64,000 nt of DNA from Porodaedalea pini (lineage: Eukaryota > Basidiomycota > Agaricomycetes > Hymenochaetales > Hymenochaetaceae), in assembly GCA_002794775.1 (NCBI GenBank), contig NBAY01000085.1, positions 1 to 64,000 of the forward strand, given 5' to 3'. Both the position numbers and the translations under genes were made by a program. Numbering within the stretch: the stretch's first letter is position 1; every line of letters begins with the position of its first letter. Under the pieces are notes generated by a model. That model did not search any database. It saw only the letters and a program-made list of their open reading frames with translations, and was not told where the DNA came from. This document shows positions 50,340-63,135 of this stretch, piece by piece.

Positions 50340-53300
50340 CCCCTCAAGGTTGGTCGTCCTGACCAACCAAGATCGCGGTCGTCTGGCTCAGTGTTGACAA
50401 AGAGTGGATGGAGTCATTGGCGAGGAATGTCGAGTTTTTGAGGAGTGCCGGGGTGTTTGTGATAGAACTCAGTGATCACCTCCTTTGTGTTCTCACCGAA
50501 GTCCGTCTCAGGCTGCCAAGTCGGTTCATTGTATCCAACCCACTTGATGAGGTACTGCAGTTTTCCTCGATGCAGACGTGAGTCGATGACCTCCTCGACC
50601 TTGTATTCTTCCTCATTGTCAACAATCTCCGGTGGTGGCAGTGGCTGCTGTTTCTGGCCTTCAAAGGCTGGTTCGACAGTGGGCTTTAGTAGAGCTTCAT
50701 TGAAGATGGGGTGGACCTTTTTCCATCGCTTTGGGAGCTTGAGCTTGTACGCACTTGCTCCCACCTTGTCGACAACGTCGAAGGGACCATACCACTTGTC
50801 AGCAAGCTTCTTCGTTGGCAAGTCTGTACTGATGTTTCATCCATCGAGGAAGACCTTGTCGCCAGCCTGGTACTCCACTGATGTTCCTGCCATCCAGTCA
50901 TGGTAGCACTTCATGTCCTCCGCTGCCTTGACCAGGTTGTCCTTCGCAACGCGATGAGTCTCCTTGATGTGCTTTGCGAATTCTTCCGCTGACATGTTTG
51001 CAGAGGAAGTTCGTACTGTGTCGAAGCTCATAGGGTGATGTCCGGTGTTTGCATAGAAGGGAGACATCTTTGTCGCCCAGTGTTCGTGGTTGTTGTATGA
51101 AAATTCTGCAAGGGGGAGCCAGTCCTTCCAGTCCGATTGTCGATGGTTAACGAAGAGCCTAAGGTACTGTTCGAGCTCTTGGTTAACGTGTTCAGTCTGA
51201 CCATCCATCTGCAGGTGATATGCCATTGACGGGTTGCCTTTGATGTGCAGGAGTTTGTATAGCTCCTTCATCATCGATGTGCCGAACTGCGTGCCACGGT
51301 CATGGATGATCTTCTTTGGTAGGCCGTGGAGGCGGAAGACGTGGTCGCGGTACAACTGAGCCATGCCTTCCGCTGACAGCTTTGTCATCATTGGGATCGC
51401 GTGCATCTGCTTTGAGAATCTATCCACAATGATGCAGATCACATTATGTCCCTTCGAGTCTGGGAGCTCTCCAATGAGATCGACTGTAACAATTTCCCAA
51501 GGACCCTCAGGGACCGTGTTCGGGTGGAGTGGCCTTGACCTCAACGCCCTCAGAGCCTTTGTTTGTTGACAGTGATCACACCCTCAGACATACACTCAGA
51601 TGTCGGAGAACATTGATGCCCACCAGAAATCTCGACGTACCAGTTCGACCATCTTTGATGATCCGGGGTGTCCTGCCAGGGTCGAGTCATGGTATTCCCT
51701 CAGCACTGCTTCCTTCATCGTTGACGGCATGTACACCTTGCCCTTCATGCACTGCAACCCGTCGACGTCTGTCAGTCCCGTCGGCCTCTCTGACTTTTCC
51801 TGCGCCCTCTGCACATCACCTACTCGTTCCAACAACTCATCACGTGATGTCCTCACCACTCCTCAGTTCAGCCACTTCTCCTTGATGAAGACAACCCTGT
51901 TGTTGTCATCCTTGCCTTCATTGTAGCCCGTCTTGCACGACAGCAGGTCCGCCTTGCCCATTGTCTTCCCCGATTTGTGTTCAAGGTGGAAGTCAAATTC
52001 CTCGAGCTCTGTCTGCCAGCGAGCTTGTCAATAGCTCAGCTTTTGCGCTGACCTGAAGTAGGTGAGGTTGGCATGATCGGACCAGATCTCAATAGGGTGA
52101 CGGGCGCTGAGGAGGTATTGCCTCCACTCCTTGAGTGCCAAAACAATTGCGAGCATCTCCTTGTCATAGATCTCATAGTTTCGTTCTGCCAGCAGGAGCG
52201 CTTCTGATCTGTAGGCGACTACCCTCCACTTGCCTTCCTGCTTCTGCAACAACACACCTCCCAGCGCAAAGTTTGATGAGTCTGCTTCAACGCAGAAAGG
52301 GCCCTCATCGTTCGTGATGGCCAGGATTGGAGGTGAGCAGAGACGTTGTCTCAGCTCCTTGAATGCTTCCTGCTGTTCGGTCTCCCATACCCAGTCCTTC
52401 TTGCCTGTCAGTGACATCAGCGGATGGACCACCTTGCTGTAGTCCTTGATGAACCGTTGCAGCCAATTGCCCATGCCGAGGAACTGTTGCAGTTGTTTGA
52501 CATTTCGTGGGATGGGCCAGTCTGCGATTGCTTCCATCTTTGCCGGGTCCGCTCTGATCTCGCCATTGCCGACGATATGGCCAAGGTACTTTACGACTTT
52601 GGCGTCAAACTCGCACTTCTCCAGTTTCAGGTACAGGCCGTTTTCTCACAAGATCTGAAGGATGCGCCTCAACGTCTCGATATGTTCCTCAAGAGTTTGC
52701 GAGAGAATCAGTATGTCGTCGAGGTAGATGATGATCAAGTTATCATAGATCAATCCCTTGAAGATGTGGTTGACAAAGGCCTGGAACGTCGCCGGTGTGT
52801 TGCAAAGACCAAAGAACATGACTGTTGGTTCGAAGAGACCCATGTTCATGCAGAATGCAGCCTTCCACTTGTCACCTTCACGGATCCAGATGTTGTAGTA
52901 TCCCCAGCGAAGGTCAAGCTTGGTGATGAACCTTGCCTTCTTGACCTTGTCGACCAGTTCGTCGATGAGAGGGAGAGGGTACTTGTTCTTGATTGTTCCT
53001 TCATTAAGCTTCTGGTAGTCCTGAATCAGGCGTAGAGACTTGTCGGCCTTCTTGATGAAGAAAAAGGGCGACGCCATCAGTGAGATTGACTTTTGTATGC
53101 GGCCCGCCTTCAAGTTCTCTTCGAGGAAGTCCTTCAGCGATTGCTGTTCTGTCAGTGTCAACAGATAGATCTTGCAGTCGCTAGGCTTGAAGTTGGGTTT
53201 CAAGTTGATGATGTGATCCCAGGGTCTATGTTCCGGCAGTTTCTTGAAGCCTTTTTCACTGAAGATGTCGGCAAAGTCATTGAGGTATGCAGGCCAGGAT

Positions 53301-53887
53301 GCCTTGTCCATTCGCACCTCTCTCACCCTCCTCATCTCCTCCACAACCTCCTTCTCGATCGCACACTCCTCTGGGCAACGGGTGAATTCAATCGAACCTG
53401 TCTTCCAGTTGACCTCCGGGTTGTGGCGTCTAAGCCAGTCGTAGCCCAGGAAGATGTTTGACGATGCCAGGGATGTCACTGCAAGGATGATCCTTTCCTT
53501 GTGATGTCCAATCATTAGCTCGACGTCAACGTATCTCTCAATCAAACCGGCCTCGTTGTGTGTGCCGTCTGCATTGAGCACCACAAGGGGTCTGATATAG
53601 CGCTTGGTTTCCAACCCATAGCGTTCGACAAACCTTACATCAATGCACAATCCTGTACACCCCGAATCCACGAGTGCATGCACATCTACCTCCCTCGTCT
53701 CACCCTCCATGTCACATCTGATGTTCAGGAGGAGGTCCAGCTGGCATCCGCCAGTTCCCCTCATGAACAGTTGCTCGTACTCGCTTTCCTTATTCACACC
53801 GGTGGGGACTTCATAATTGGGAAAACCATCGACGTCGTTTGCATCTATGTATTGTACAGACGGTTGGTTATATTTTATTGAGTCCAT
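50340..53887 (-). pseudogene. pol: pol of copy C (protease to chromodomain), interrupted
   Basis: The frame begins MDSIKYNQPSVQYIDANDVD, giving a better start than in A. The protease ALVDSGCTGLCID, RT IIYLDDILILSQT, RNase H, integrase GHPGSSKMVELVRRDFWW and VDLIGELPDSKGHN, and C-terminal chromodomain are readable between stops. The stop at 52025 falls at LSY-stop-QARW, where copy D has CGA. Confidence 0.8.
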
Positions 53888-53928
53888 GTATGAAGCCCCA
53901 TTTTCTTCTCGGTCAGTCGCCCCAATGG

Positions 53929-55035
53929 CTATGCCTGACCACTTGCAAAACCCTGTGAGTCGACGACCTCTTCGTCATCTCTTTCCTCCTCCACATAGTC
54001 CTCCACTGTCGTCTTTCGAGTGTCTACGACTTCCTCGAATGCCGATTCCTTCATTGCCCCTAGCTCATCTGCGAGGAGGCGACATTCGCTGGGCGCCATC
54101 ATCTGCAGCATCTGCTGCACGATTGTCTTCCCTTGCAGGCATGCGTCTTTGAAGTGACCGAGCTGGCCACAGATCCAGCATGCACGTCGGCGTTGCACCT
54201 CATTCATTGAGACATCCATCAGCTGGCCGGCGCCTCCAAAGGTAATGCCGGTCGCATCGCATTTGTCAATGTGGGGGGCGGCAGTCTGACGGTGAGCCAG
54301 GGGTGCCTGTTGCTGCTGCTGACGTGGTGGAGGCAGGAATGCGCGACCTCACTGGATTGCACGGATTTGCTGTTCACCTCGGTCGATCTCGATGGCCTTC
54401 TTCTTTCAGTCATCATATGTTGTCAGGACCAGCGTCGACCTCAGCACTCCATGCACCACCTCGATGTTCATCGCCCTCTTCAGGTGGTCGCAGATGATGC
54501 TGTCATCTGTCAGCCCCACTCTTGTGATGACGATGTCAAGGTCCTGGAAGAACTCATCGGTGGTGAGATCCTTCTGAACCTTGGTTCAGAACTTTGCCAG
54601 CGCCTTTTCCTTCCAGTTTGGATTGTCGAACAAGGTGTCAAGGTGCTCTTGGAACCTCGTCCAACTGTTGGTGAAGGTCACGATGCCTGCCATTGTTGAC
54701 TTCTCCACGTAATTCTGTGCCCACGTTGCTGCATTGCCTCCCTTTAAGTAGGAGAGAGCAACGTATATCTTACTCTCCGACGTGGGGTATCAGTTCGGGT
54801 TTGCGGAGATGAAAAGGAGGACCTCATGTTTGAAGTCTAGATAGTCGTTGCTGCCCGTGAATTCACGTGGCTGGGTGACGTCGATGCTGGGGGTCAGGGG
54901 GTTAGCTGCCACGACCGGTGCTGGGGCATTGTTTGCCTGATGGGCAAAGGTGTTTGCAATGATGGCTGCAATCTGCTCCATCTGCTGCTGACTGAAACCT
55001 CCTGCTGACATCGCGGATTCAGGTGTGGGCGTCAA
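53929..55035 (-). pseudogene. gag: gag of copy C
   Basis: Reads SAMSAGGFSQQQMEQIAAII, REFTGSNDYLDFKHEVLLFI, KIYVALSYLKGGNAATWAQN and the knuckle CWICGQLGHFKDAC, ending FASGQA and a stop like copy A. TGA at 54790-54792 replaces the Arg before YP that copy A keeps (AGG there); TGA at 54586-54588 replaces CGA of copy A. Confidence 0.75.
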
Positions 55036-55721
55036 AGGTTCAGGGGGGGTTGGAGGTGAAGGGTCTCTACGAGCCTCGCAGTAAGGGCCTGGAGTCGGAG
55101 GCAGAAGGATCGTGGATGTTGATGGTGCTGGTGATGAGGGAACAGCCAGGGGCCACCTCGCTCTCCTTCCTTGTTCATCTGATGAATACCAGCTGTGCCG
55201 GACTTCACTCCACCAGATATCATGTACGACGCCGCTGTTGTTGGTTGCGACATAGCCTGGTCGGTCTGGATTCCGATGTGCCGATGCGGGAAGGGCCCAT
55301 CGCTGTTCATCAGTGAGATCTATATTGATGACGGTGGAGGAACAGGAATGGGTTGTGCGCTTGATCTGGGGTTATGCCAATGTTGAACGGGTTCGTCGGC
55401 AAAATTGATGATGAGGCGGAATGATGCAGCGGAGATTACAATCGACAACGATGTTGATGACTGAACATGTAATGTCACCCATGTCCAAGTTAAGTGACTT
55501 CTCCACCAAAGGGAGATGCGGAGAGCCAGGGTCGGAAAGGTGGTTTGACAGTATTAGGTAATATGTGAACATCCGAGAACGTCCAGGCAGGGTTGAGGGT
55601 TGTCATTTAGGGGGTTTACACGTCAAGTCCGTCAAGGGGAGCGCTCCTCTAGACTGAGTGAAGGTGAGTCAACAGCGACAACGTACGCTGGGGATGAGCC
55701 TGGGTGGGGTTCTGCTTTTAT

Positions 55722-56143
55722 GTTAGGTGGGAGTCCAGGAGATGACTCGGACTGGGCAGGCCTCAGCTGACTGTCGTCTGGGACGTGCTATACTCGAGCG
55801 GGAACTCGGGACACACTATACTCAGGCTAGGTTGTTGTGGAGGTAAGAGGATTAATACAAGTCTAAACTAATACAAGGGGACGAGTCTCACCTAGGTCGT
55901 CATGGAGGTAAGAGGAAAAGCAGAACAAGGAGTTCATGTGATTCCTGAGACCTTATATAGCGGCGACCATGAGACTATATTATCTAAAGTTACATAAACG
56001 AACAGAATGGAATGAATGGAGGTCATGTGTAGGGAGTGTGGGAAATGATTGAAAAGATGATTAATTATAATGAAAAGGAGCGATTAAAAGAAAAGAAATG
56101 ATAAAAGGGAGAATAGAAGAAGGGAAAAGTTCGAGTCCTGACA
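55722..56143 (-). repeat. 5' LTR of copy C
   Basis: 422 bp, same family LTR; most differences from its partner at 49910-50332 are C/T or G/A changes at CpG sites (for example GCGGGA/GTGGGA and GTCGTCGCGG/GTTGTTGTGG), with a few changes outside CpG. Confidence 0.85.
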
Positions 56144-56985
56144 TACAGCGGAACTGCCTAAACCAGGACCAATCTATAATCTGTCCCAACCAGAGTTACG
56201 GGCAGTGGAAGAATTCATCCAGGAAAACCTAGCAAAAGGATGGATACAAAGAGTTGACAATGATCTACCAGCAAAAGACAAGGCCAGCACCTGTTTCCCA
56301 GTATTCTTTGTTGGGAAAAAGGATGCAGGAGCCCACATGGTGATAGACTATTGAGGATTGAATCGAGTTGTCAAACCAGACCCATATCCAATCCCACTGC
56401 TACACTCGCTACCCAACAACCTAGCAAAGGCTAAATGGTTCACAACACTGGATCTACGAGGAGGATATAACAACATACGTATCCACCCAGGACACGAAAA
56501 GTGGGCCGCATTCCGCACACACCAAGGAGTCTATCAATCCTTGGTAATGCAGTTTGGAATGATGAACTCACCAGCAGTCTTCCAACGTGCCATGAATGAA
56601 CTATTTGAAGACATGCTAGGTGCCAGAGTACTCATCTATCTAGATGACATTATTATCTATGCCAACACCGAGGCAGACCTCTGGAAATTAACCTATAGGG
56701 TCATGACCAAGCTACAGGAGGCAGACTTTTTCTGCAAACCAGAAAAATGTTACTTCGCCAAGCAGGAACTTGACTATCTGGGATTCATAGTCGACCAGGA
56801 AGGTCTCAAACCAGATCCCTACAAAATAAAGGCAGTGGAAGAATGGCCAGAACTTCAATCCAAATGGGACATTCGGAAGTTCATAGGCTTCACTAACTTC
56901 TACCAAAAGTTCATTGACAACTTTGCCAAGATTGCACGGCCGCTAACTGAACTCCAATCAGCCAAGCGAGTGTTTGCATGGGGAG
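56144..56985 (+). pseudogene. pol: Element B: reverse transcriptase segment of pol
   Basis: Continues the pol frame of element B: ELPKPGPIYNLSQPELRAVE, EFIQENLAKGWIQRV, FPVFFVGKKD, DY-stop-GLNRVVKPDPYPIP, TTLDLRGGYNNIRIHPGHEK, QFGMMNSPAVFQRAMNELFE, YLDDIIIYA and YLGFIVDQEGLKPDPYK, ending at SAKRVFAWG where copy F interrupts. One stop (TGA, 56353) lies at the conserved DYRGLN motif, that is at an Arg position. Confidence 0.85.
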
Positions 56986-58139
56986 TGTCAGGACTTGAAC
57001 TTTTCCTTTCTTTTATTTTCCTTTTATCATTTCTTTTCTTTTGACTGTTCCCTTCCATTATATTTAATCATCTTTTCAATCATTTCCCACACTCCCTACA
57101 CATGACCTTCATTCATTCCATTCCATTCGTTTATGTAACTTTAGATAATATAGTCTCATGGTCGCCGCTATATAAGGTCTCAGGAATCGCATGAACTCCT
57201 TGTTCTGCTTTTCCTCTTACCTCCGTGACAACCTAGGTGAGACTTGTTCCCCTTGTATTAGTTTAGACGTGTATTAATCCTCTTACCTCCGCGATGACCT
57301 AGCCTGAGTATAGCGTGTCCCGAGTTTCCTGCTCGAGTATAGCATGTCCCAGATGACAGTCAGCCGAGGCCTGCCCAGTCCGAGTCGTTTCCCGGACTCC
57401 CGCCTAACATAAAAGCAGAACCCCACCCAGGCTCATCCCCAGCGTACGTCATCGCTGTCAACTCACCTTTGCTCAGTCTAGAGGAGTGTTCCCCTCGATG
57501 GACTTGAAGTGTAAACCCCCTAAACAACAACCCTCAACCCTGCCCAGACGTTTTCGGACGTTCATGTATTATGTAAACTTCGCAACCGACTTTTCCCGAC
57601 CCTGGCTCTCTGCATCTCTCTTTGGTGGAGAGGCCACTTAACTTGGACGTGGGTGACATTACATGTTCAGTCATCAACATCGTTGTCGATTGTTATCTCT
57701 GCTGCATCCTTCCGTCTCATCATCAACTTTGCCGATGAACCTGTTCAACATTGGCATAACCCCAGTTCGAACACACAACCGATCCCCGTTCCTCCACCGT
57801 CGTCAAGATAGATCTCACCGACGAACAGTGACAGGCCCTTCCTGCATCAGCCCGTTGGGATCCAGACTGACCAAGCTACGTTGCAACCAACAATAGTGGC
57901 ATTACATATGACATCTGGTGGAGTGAGATCCGGCATAGCTGGTATTCGACGAACGAAGAAGGAAGGAGAGCTAGGTGGCCCCCAGCCGTCCCATTGTCAC
58001 CTGCACCGTCGACATCTACCGTCAACTTACCACCAACTCCAGGACCCTACCGTGAGACCAATAGGGACCTGTCACCCCCAACCCCTCCTGAACCCTCGAC
58101 GCCGACGCCCGAACCAGAAATGTCAACAGGAGGATTCAC
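56986..58139 (+). mobile_element. Chromovirus copy F: 5' LTR, leader and start of gag, interrupted by copy D
   Basis: The LTR 56986-57409 (424 bp, TGTCAGG...CTAACA) is followed by the leader and a gag N-terminus readable in pieces (SGITYDIWWSEIRHSWYSTN, RDLSPPTPPEPSTPTPEPEM, STGGFT), like copy A and inserted in the RT of element B. At 58140 the copy D LTR begins, in opposite orientation. The remainder of F, including its 3' LTR, should lie beyond the right edge. Confidence 0.8.
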
Positions 58140-58190
58140 TGTTAGGCAGAAGTCTGGGTGGAACTCAGACTAGGCAACCTCAACATGCGG

Positions 58191-59140
58191 CACCTGATGG
58201 TGACGCTGTAGAGCCATGCCGATTGTCCCATCACCGCCGATCACTCCAGAAGCATTCAAGAACTGGTTCCGACGTGTACCGATCAGTACCGGACTCAACC
58301 CGATCGGTCCGGTCTTGAATCAGAACCTCGCGATCGTGTCATCAGCACGTTCCGACACCTCCAAAAGCATACCGGAACGTACCGGAGATCTTATCTCGAC
58401 GATTAGGGACGCGGTCACATGGAGCATACAGCCAAGATGCGTACCGGACTGCTGTCCGACGACGGGAGCCACGTACCGATTGGACGATCTGAGTTCCGGT
58501 GGAGCACCAGTGTGATCGGATGCGAAGCGGACATTTTCCTCATTATGATTTATGTTTTTTCCTATGTTCTTCTGATTTCTATGCACTCTATGCGCGCCTC
58601 TATGACCTATGACTTTTCCTTTCGACTTCTCTATGTTTCGACTGATATGCACAGTATGCCCGTATGGAAATTATTAACTGTAGATAGATCTTTGGACTTA
58701 GTATAAATATGCACCCCATGTCGTAGGTAGAGGGGAAGTCAGTTCTACCGCAGAGTCTCCCTCAGATAGGGTAACTTGAGTGCGATCCATCTTTGTTCTC
58801 GTAATCTTGTAGTTGTTCCGTCTTTGTCTTAGCATCTTGTCTTTCAAAACCGTCTCTCGTCTCATACTTCGTAACTCGAACCTCGCCGTTTGTCGTGATC
58901 ACATCGTACCAGTGTTGATTACCTGCGCGTACCAACTCCGTACCGGTCAAACCATAGACGCGACAGGAGTTCCCGACCTTTGTTCTCAATATTGACACGT
59001 ACCGGCACATACCGAAGCATACCAATGCGTACTGGTACGTCAAGCGATCTCACCGCAGTCTACCCCTAACCTCCCAGAGCAACGCGATCACGTCCCCAAA
59101 AGGACCATTGATCCCAGACACCCCTAAGTCAGGATCTACA
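58191..59140. mobile_element. Insert G: 0.95-kb non-coding insertion in the LTR of copy D
   Basis: The flanks ACATGCGG (left) and ACAACGCGG (right) share GCGG, with TGCGG/CGCGG as a possible 5-bp duplication altered at one CpG. It contains many copies of TACCGG or GTACC words (for example ACGTACCGG) at both ends of the segment and a TATA-like AGTATAAATATGCACC near 58698. No coding frame was recognised. It may be a solo LTR or a small non-autonomous retroelement of another family. Confidence 0.5.
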
Positions 59141-59538
59141 ACGCGGATGCTGTCTGGGACGGGCTGTATCTCGAACGCAAAGTTCGGGCAGCGAGTTTAC
59201 TCAGACTAGGTCGTTGCGGAGGTAAGAGGATTAATATAATATACACTACTACAGGAGGGGACGCGGTCTCACCTAGGTCGTCGCAGAGGTAAGAGGAAAA
59301 GCAGAACAAGTGTTCATGCGAGTTCCTCGAACCTTTTATTTGCGCTGATTGTGAGACTGGATTATCTAAGTACTGTATAGTTTATGTAACTTGGAATGGA
59401 ATGAATGAAGGTCATGTGAAAGGAGTGTGGGAAATGATTGAAAAGATGATTAATTATAATGAAAAGGAGCGTTTGATTTTAAAGGAAAAGAAATGATAGA
59501 AAGAAAAATAAAAGAAGGGAAAAGTTCGAGTTCTGACA

Positions 59539-62500
59539 TTACCCCCCCCTCAAGGTTGGTCGTCCTGACCAACCAAGACCGCAGTCATCTGGCTCGGTGT
59601 TGATGAAAAGTGGACGGAGTCGTTGGCGAGGAATGTTGAGTTTTCGAGGAGCGCCGGGGTGTTTGTGATAGAACTCAGTGATCACCTCCTTTGCGTTCTC
59701 ACTGAAGTCCGTCTCAGGCTGCCAGGTCGGTTCATTGTATCCAACCCACTTGATGAGGTACTGTAGTTTTCCTCGATGCAGACGTGAGTCGATGACCTCC
59801 TCGACCTCGTATTCTTCCTCATTGTCAACAATCTCCGGTGGTGGCGGTGGCTGTTGTTTCTGACCTTCAAAGGCTGGTTCGACAGCAGGCTTTAGGAGTG
59901 CTTCGTTGAAGACGGGGTGGACCTTTTTCCATCGCTTTGGGAGCTTGAGCTTGTACGCACTTGCTCCCACCTTGTTGACAATGTCGAAGGGACTGTACCA
60001 TTTGTCAGCAAGCTTCTTTGTTGGCGAATCTGTACTGATGTTTCGTCCGTCGAGGAAGACTTTGTCGCCAGTCTGGTACTCTACCGATGTTCCTGCCATC
60101 CAGTCGTGGTAGCATTTCATGTCCTCCGCTGCCTTGACCAGGTTGTCCTTCACTACGTGATGAGTCTCCTTGATGTGCTTCGCGAATTCTTCCGCTGACA
60201 TGTTGGTGGAGGAAGTTCGTACTGCATCGAAGCTCATAGGGTGACGTCTGGTGTTTGCATAGAAAGGAGACATCTTTGTCACTGAGTGTTCGCGGTTGTT
60301 ATATGCAAATTCTGTGAGAGGGAGCCAGTCCTTCCAGTCTGATTGTCGATGGTTAACGAAGAGCCTAAGGTACTGTTCGAGCTCTTGGTTAACACGTTCA
60401 GTCTGACCGTCTGTCTGTGGGTGATATGCCGTCAATGGGTTGCCTTTGATGTGCAGGAGTTTGTATAGCTCCTTCATCATCGATGCATCGAATTGTGTGC
60501 CACGGTCATGGATGATCTTCTTTGGTAGACCATGGAGGCAGAAGACATCATCACGGTACAGCTGAGCTATGCCTTCCGCTGACAACTTCGTCATCATCGG
60601 GATCGTGTGCATCTGTTTTGAGAACCTATCAACAAAGATGCAGATTGCATTGTGCCCCTTGGAGTCCGGGAGCTCTCCGATGAGGTCGACTGTGACGATT
60701 TCCCAGGGGCCTTCAGGGACTGCATTTGGGTGGAGTGGCCTTGACCTCAACGCCCTCAGAGCCTTTGTTCGCTGACAGTGATCACACCCTCGGACATACG
60801 CTCAGATGTCAGAGAACATCGACGCCCACCAGAAATCTCGATGTACCAGTTCAACTGTCTTTGACGATCTGGGGTGTCCTGCCAGGGTCGAGTCATGGCA
60901 TTCCCTCAGCACCGCTTCTTTCATTGTCAATGGCATGTACACCTTGCCCTTCATGCACTGCAACCCGTCGACGTCTGTCAGTCCCGTCGGCCTCTCTGAC
61001 TTTTCCTGCGCCCTCTGCACATCACCTACTCGTTCCAACAGCTCATCACGCGACGTCCTCACTACTCCTCAGTTCAGCCACTTCTCCTTGATGAAGACGA
61101 CCCCATCGTTGTCATCCTTGCCTTCGTCGTAGCCCATTTTGTGTGAGAGCAGGTCTGCCTTGCCCATCATCTTCCCCGATTTGTGCTCGAGGTGGAAGTC
61201 GAATTCCTCGAGCTCTGTCTGCCAGCGAGCTTGTCGATAGCTCAGCTTTTGTGCCGACCTGAAGTAGGTGAGGTTGGCGTGATTGGACCAGATTTCGATA
61301 GGGTGACGGGCACTGAGGAGGTATTGCCTCCACTCCTTGAGTGCCGAAACAATCACGAGCATCTCCTTGTCGTATATCTCGTAGTTTCATTCTGCTGGCA
61401 GGAGCGCTTCAGACCAGTAGGCAACCACCCTCCACTTGCCTTCCTGCTTCTGCAACAACACACCTCCCAGTGCAAAGTTCGATGAGTCCGCCTCAACGTG
61501 GAAAGGGCCCTCGTCGTTGGCAATAGCCAGGACTGGAGGTGAGCAGAGACGTCGTCTCAGCTCCTTGAATGCTTCCTGCTGTTCGGTCTCCCATACCCAG
61601 TCCTTCTTGCCTGTCAGCAACGTCAGCGGATGGACTACCTTGCTGTAGTCCTTGATGAACCGTCGCAACCAGTTGCCCATGCCAAGGAATTGCTGCAGCT
61701 GTTTGAGGTTTCGTGGGACTGGCCAGTCTGCGATAGCCTCTGTCTTTGCCGGGTCGGCCCTGATCTCTCCATTACCAATGATGTGACTGAGGTACTTCAT
61801 GGTCTCAGCATCAAACTCACACTTTTCCAGTTTCAGGTACAATCCGTTTTCGTGCAAGATTTGAAGAACATGCCTCGAAGTCTCAATATGTTCCTCAAGA
61901 GTTTGTGAGAGGATTAGGATGTCGTCGAGGTAGACGATGATCAGGTTGTCGTAGATTAGTCCCTTGAAGATGTGGTTGACAAATGCTTGAAATGTCGCTG
62001 GTGCATTGCAAAGACCGAAGAACACGACGGTTGGCTCGAAGAGGCCCATATTTGTGCAAAAAGCTGCCTTCCACTCGTCACCTTCTCGGATCTGGATGTT
62101 GTAGTATCCCCATTGGAGGTCAAGCTTGGTGAATGAACTTCGCTTTCTTGACCTTGTCGACAAGTTCGTTGATGAGGGGGAGAGGGTACTTGTTTTTTAT
62201 TGTTCCCTCATTAAGCTTCCGGTAGTCCTGTATCAAGCATAGGGACTTGTTGGCCTTCTTGATGAAGAAGAAAGGCGACACCATCGGTGAGATCGACTTT
62301 TGTATACGGCCCAATTTCAGGTTCTCTTCAAGGAAGTCCTTTAGCAACTGTTGTTCCGTTGGCGTCAACGGGTAGATCTTGCAGTTGCTAGGCTTGAAGT
62401 CAGGCTTCAGGTCGATGACATGGTCCCAGGGGCGGTGTTCTGGTAACTTCTCAAATCCCTTCTCCGAGAAGACGTCGGCGTAGTTGTTGAGATATGCGGG

Positions 62501-63100
62501 CCAGGATGCCTTGTCCATTCGCACTTTTCTCACCCTCCTCATCTCTTCTACTGCCTCCTTCTCGATCATGCATTCTTCCGGGCAATGGGTGAATTCAATC
62601 AAACCCATTTTCCAGTCAACCTCCGGGTTGTGGCGTCAAAGCCAGTCGTAGCCCAGGAAGATGTTCGACGATGCCAGGGATGTCACCGCAAGGACGATCC
62701 TTTCCTTGTGGTGCCCGATCATTAGTTTGACATCGATGTAGTTTTCGATCAAACCAGCCTCATTGTGTGTGCCATCTGCATTTAGCACCGCAAGGGGTCT
62801 GACATAGCGTTTCATCTCTAACCCGTACCGTTCGACGAACCTCACATCGATGCATGATCCTGTACACCCTGAATTCACAAGGGCATGCGCATCCACCTCC
62901 CTCACCTCACCCTCCACACCATATCCGACGTTCAGGAGGAGGTCCAGCTGGCGTCCACCAGTTCCCCTCACGAACAGCTGCTTGTATTCATCTTCTTCGT
63001 TCACATCAGTGGGGACTTCGTAGTTGGAAAAACCATCAACGTCGTTTGCATCTATGTACTGTACAGATGGTTGGTTATATTTTATCGAGTCCGAATCCAA
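59539..63100 (-). pseudogene. pol: pol of copy D, interrupted
   Basis: Starts MDSDSIKYNQPSVQYIDAND; protease VNSGCTGSC (Asn where A and C have Asp at the active site); RT YLDDILILSQT; RNase H VEADSSNFALGGVLLQ; integrase; chromodomain KWVGYNEPTWQPE. The protease Asp-to-Asn change together with the frameshift near 62150 mark it as inactive. Confidence 0.8.
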
Positions 63101-63135
63101 AACCCCTTGTTCTTCCCGGTCAGTTGCCCTGATGG

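Larger units (their letters stand above)
49910..56143 (-). mobile_element. Ty3/gypsy chromovirus copy C, complete with both LTRs, coding frames broken
   Basis: The LTRs on the + strand coordinates are 49910-50332 (3' LTR, 423 bp) and 55722-56143 (5' LTR, 422 bp), flanked by the perfect duplication TACAG (49905-49909 and 56144-56148). Same family as A: gag about 55035-53929, pol about 53887-50340, with CCHC (CWICGQLGHFKDAC), protease DSGCTG, RT YLDDILI, RNase H, integrase and chromodomain (KWVGYNEPTWQPE near 50500-50540). The polypurine tract lies at 50333-50345. More stops are present than in A, mainly TGA (for example gag 54790 and 54586; pol 52646, 52025, 51596, 51584 and 50838). Its right side abuts the RT of element B. 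Confidence 0.9.

Noticed and set aside
59539..60750. Intact integrase-chromodomain frame of copy D as a domesticated gene
   Set aside because: It is only the uninterrupted 3' part of a pol broken upstream; the intact state is explained by chance and young age, and there is no separate promoter or start.
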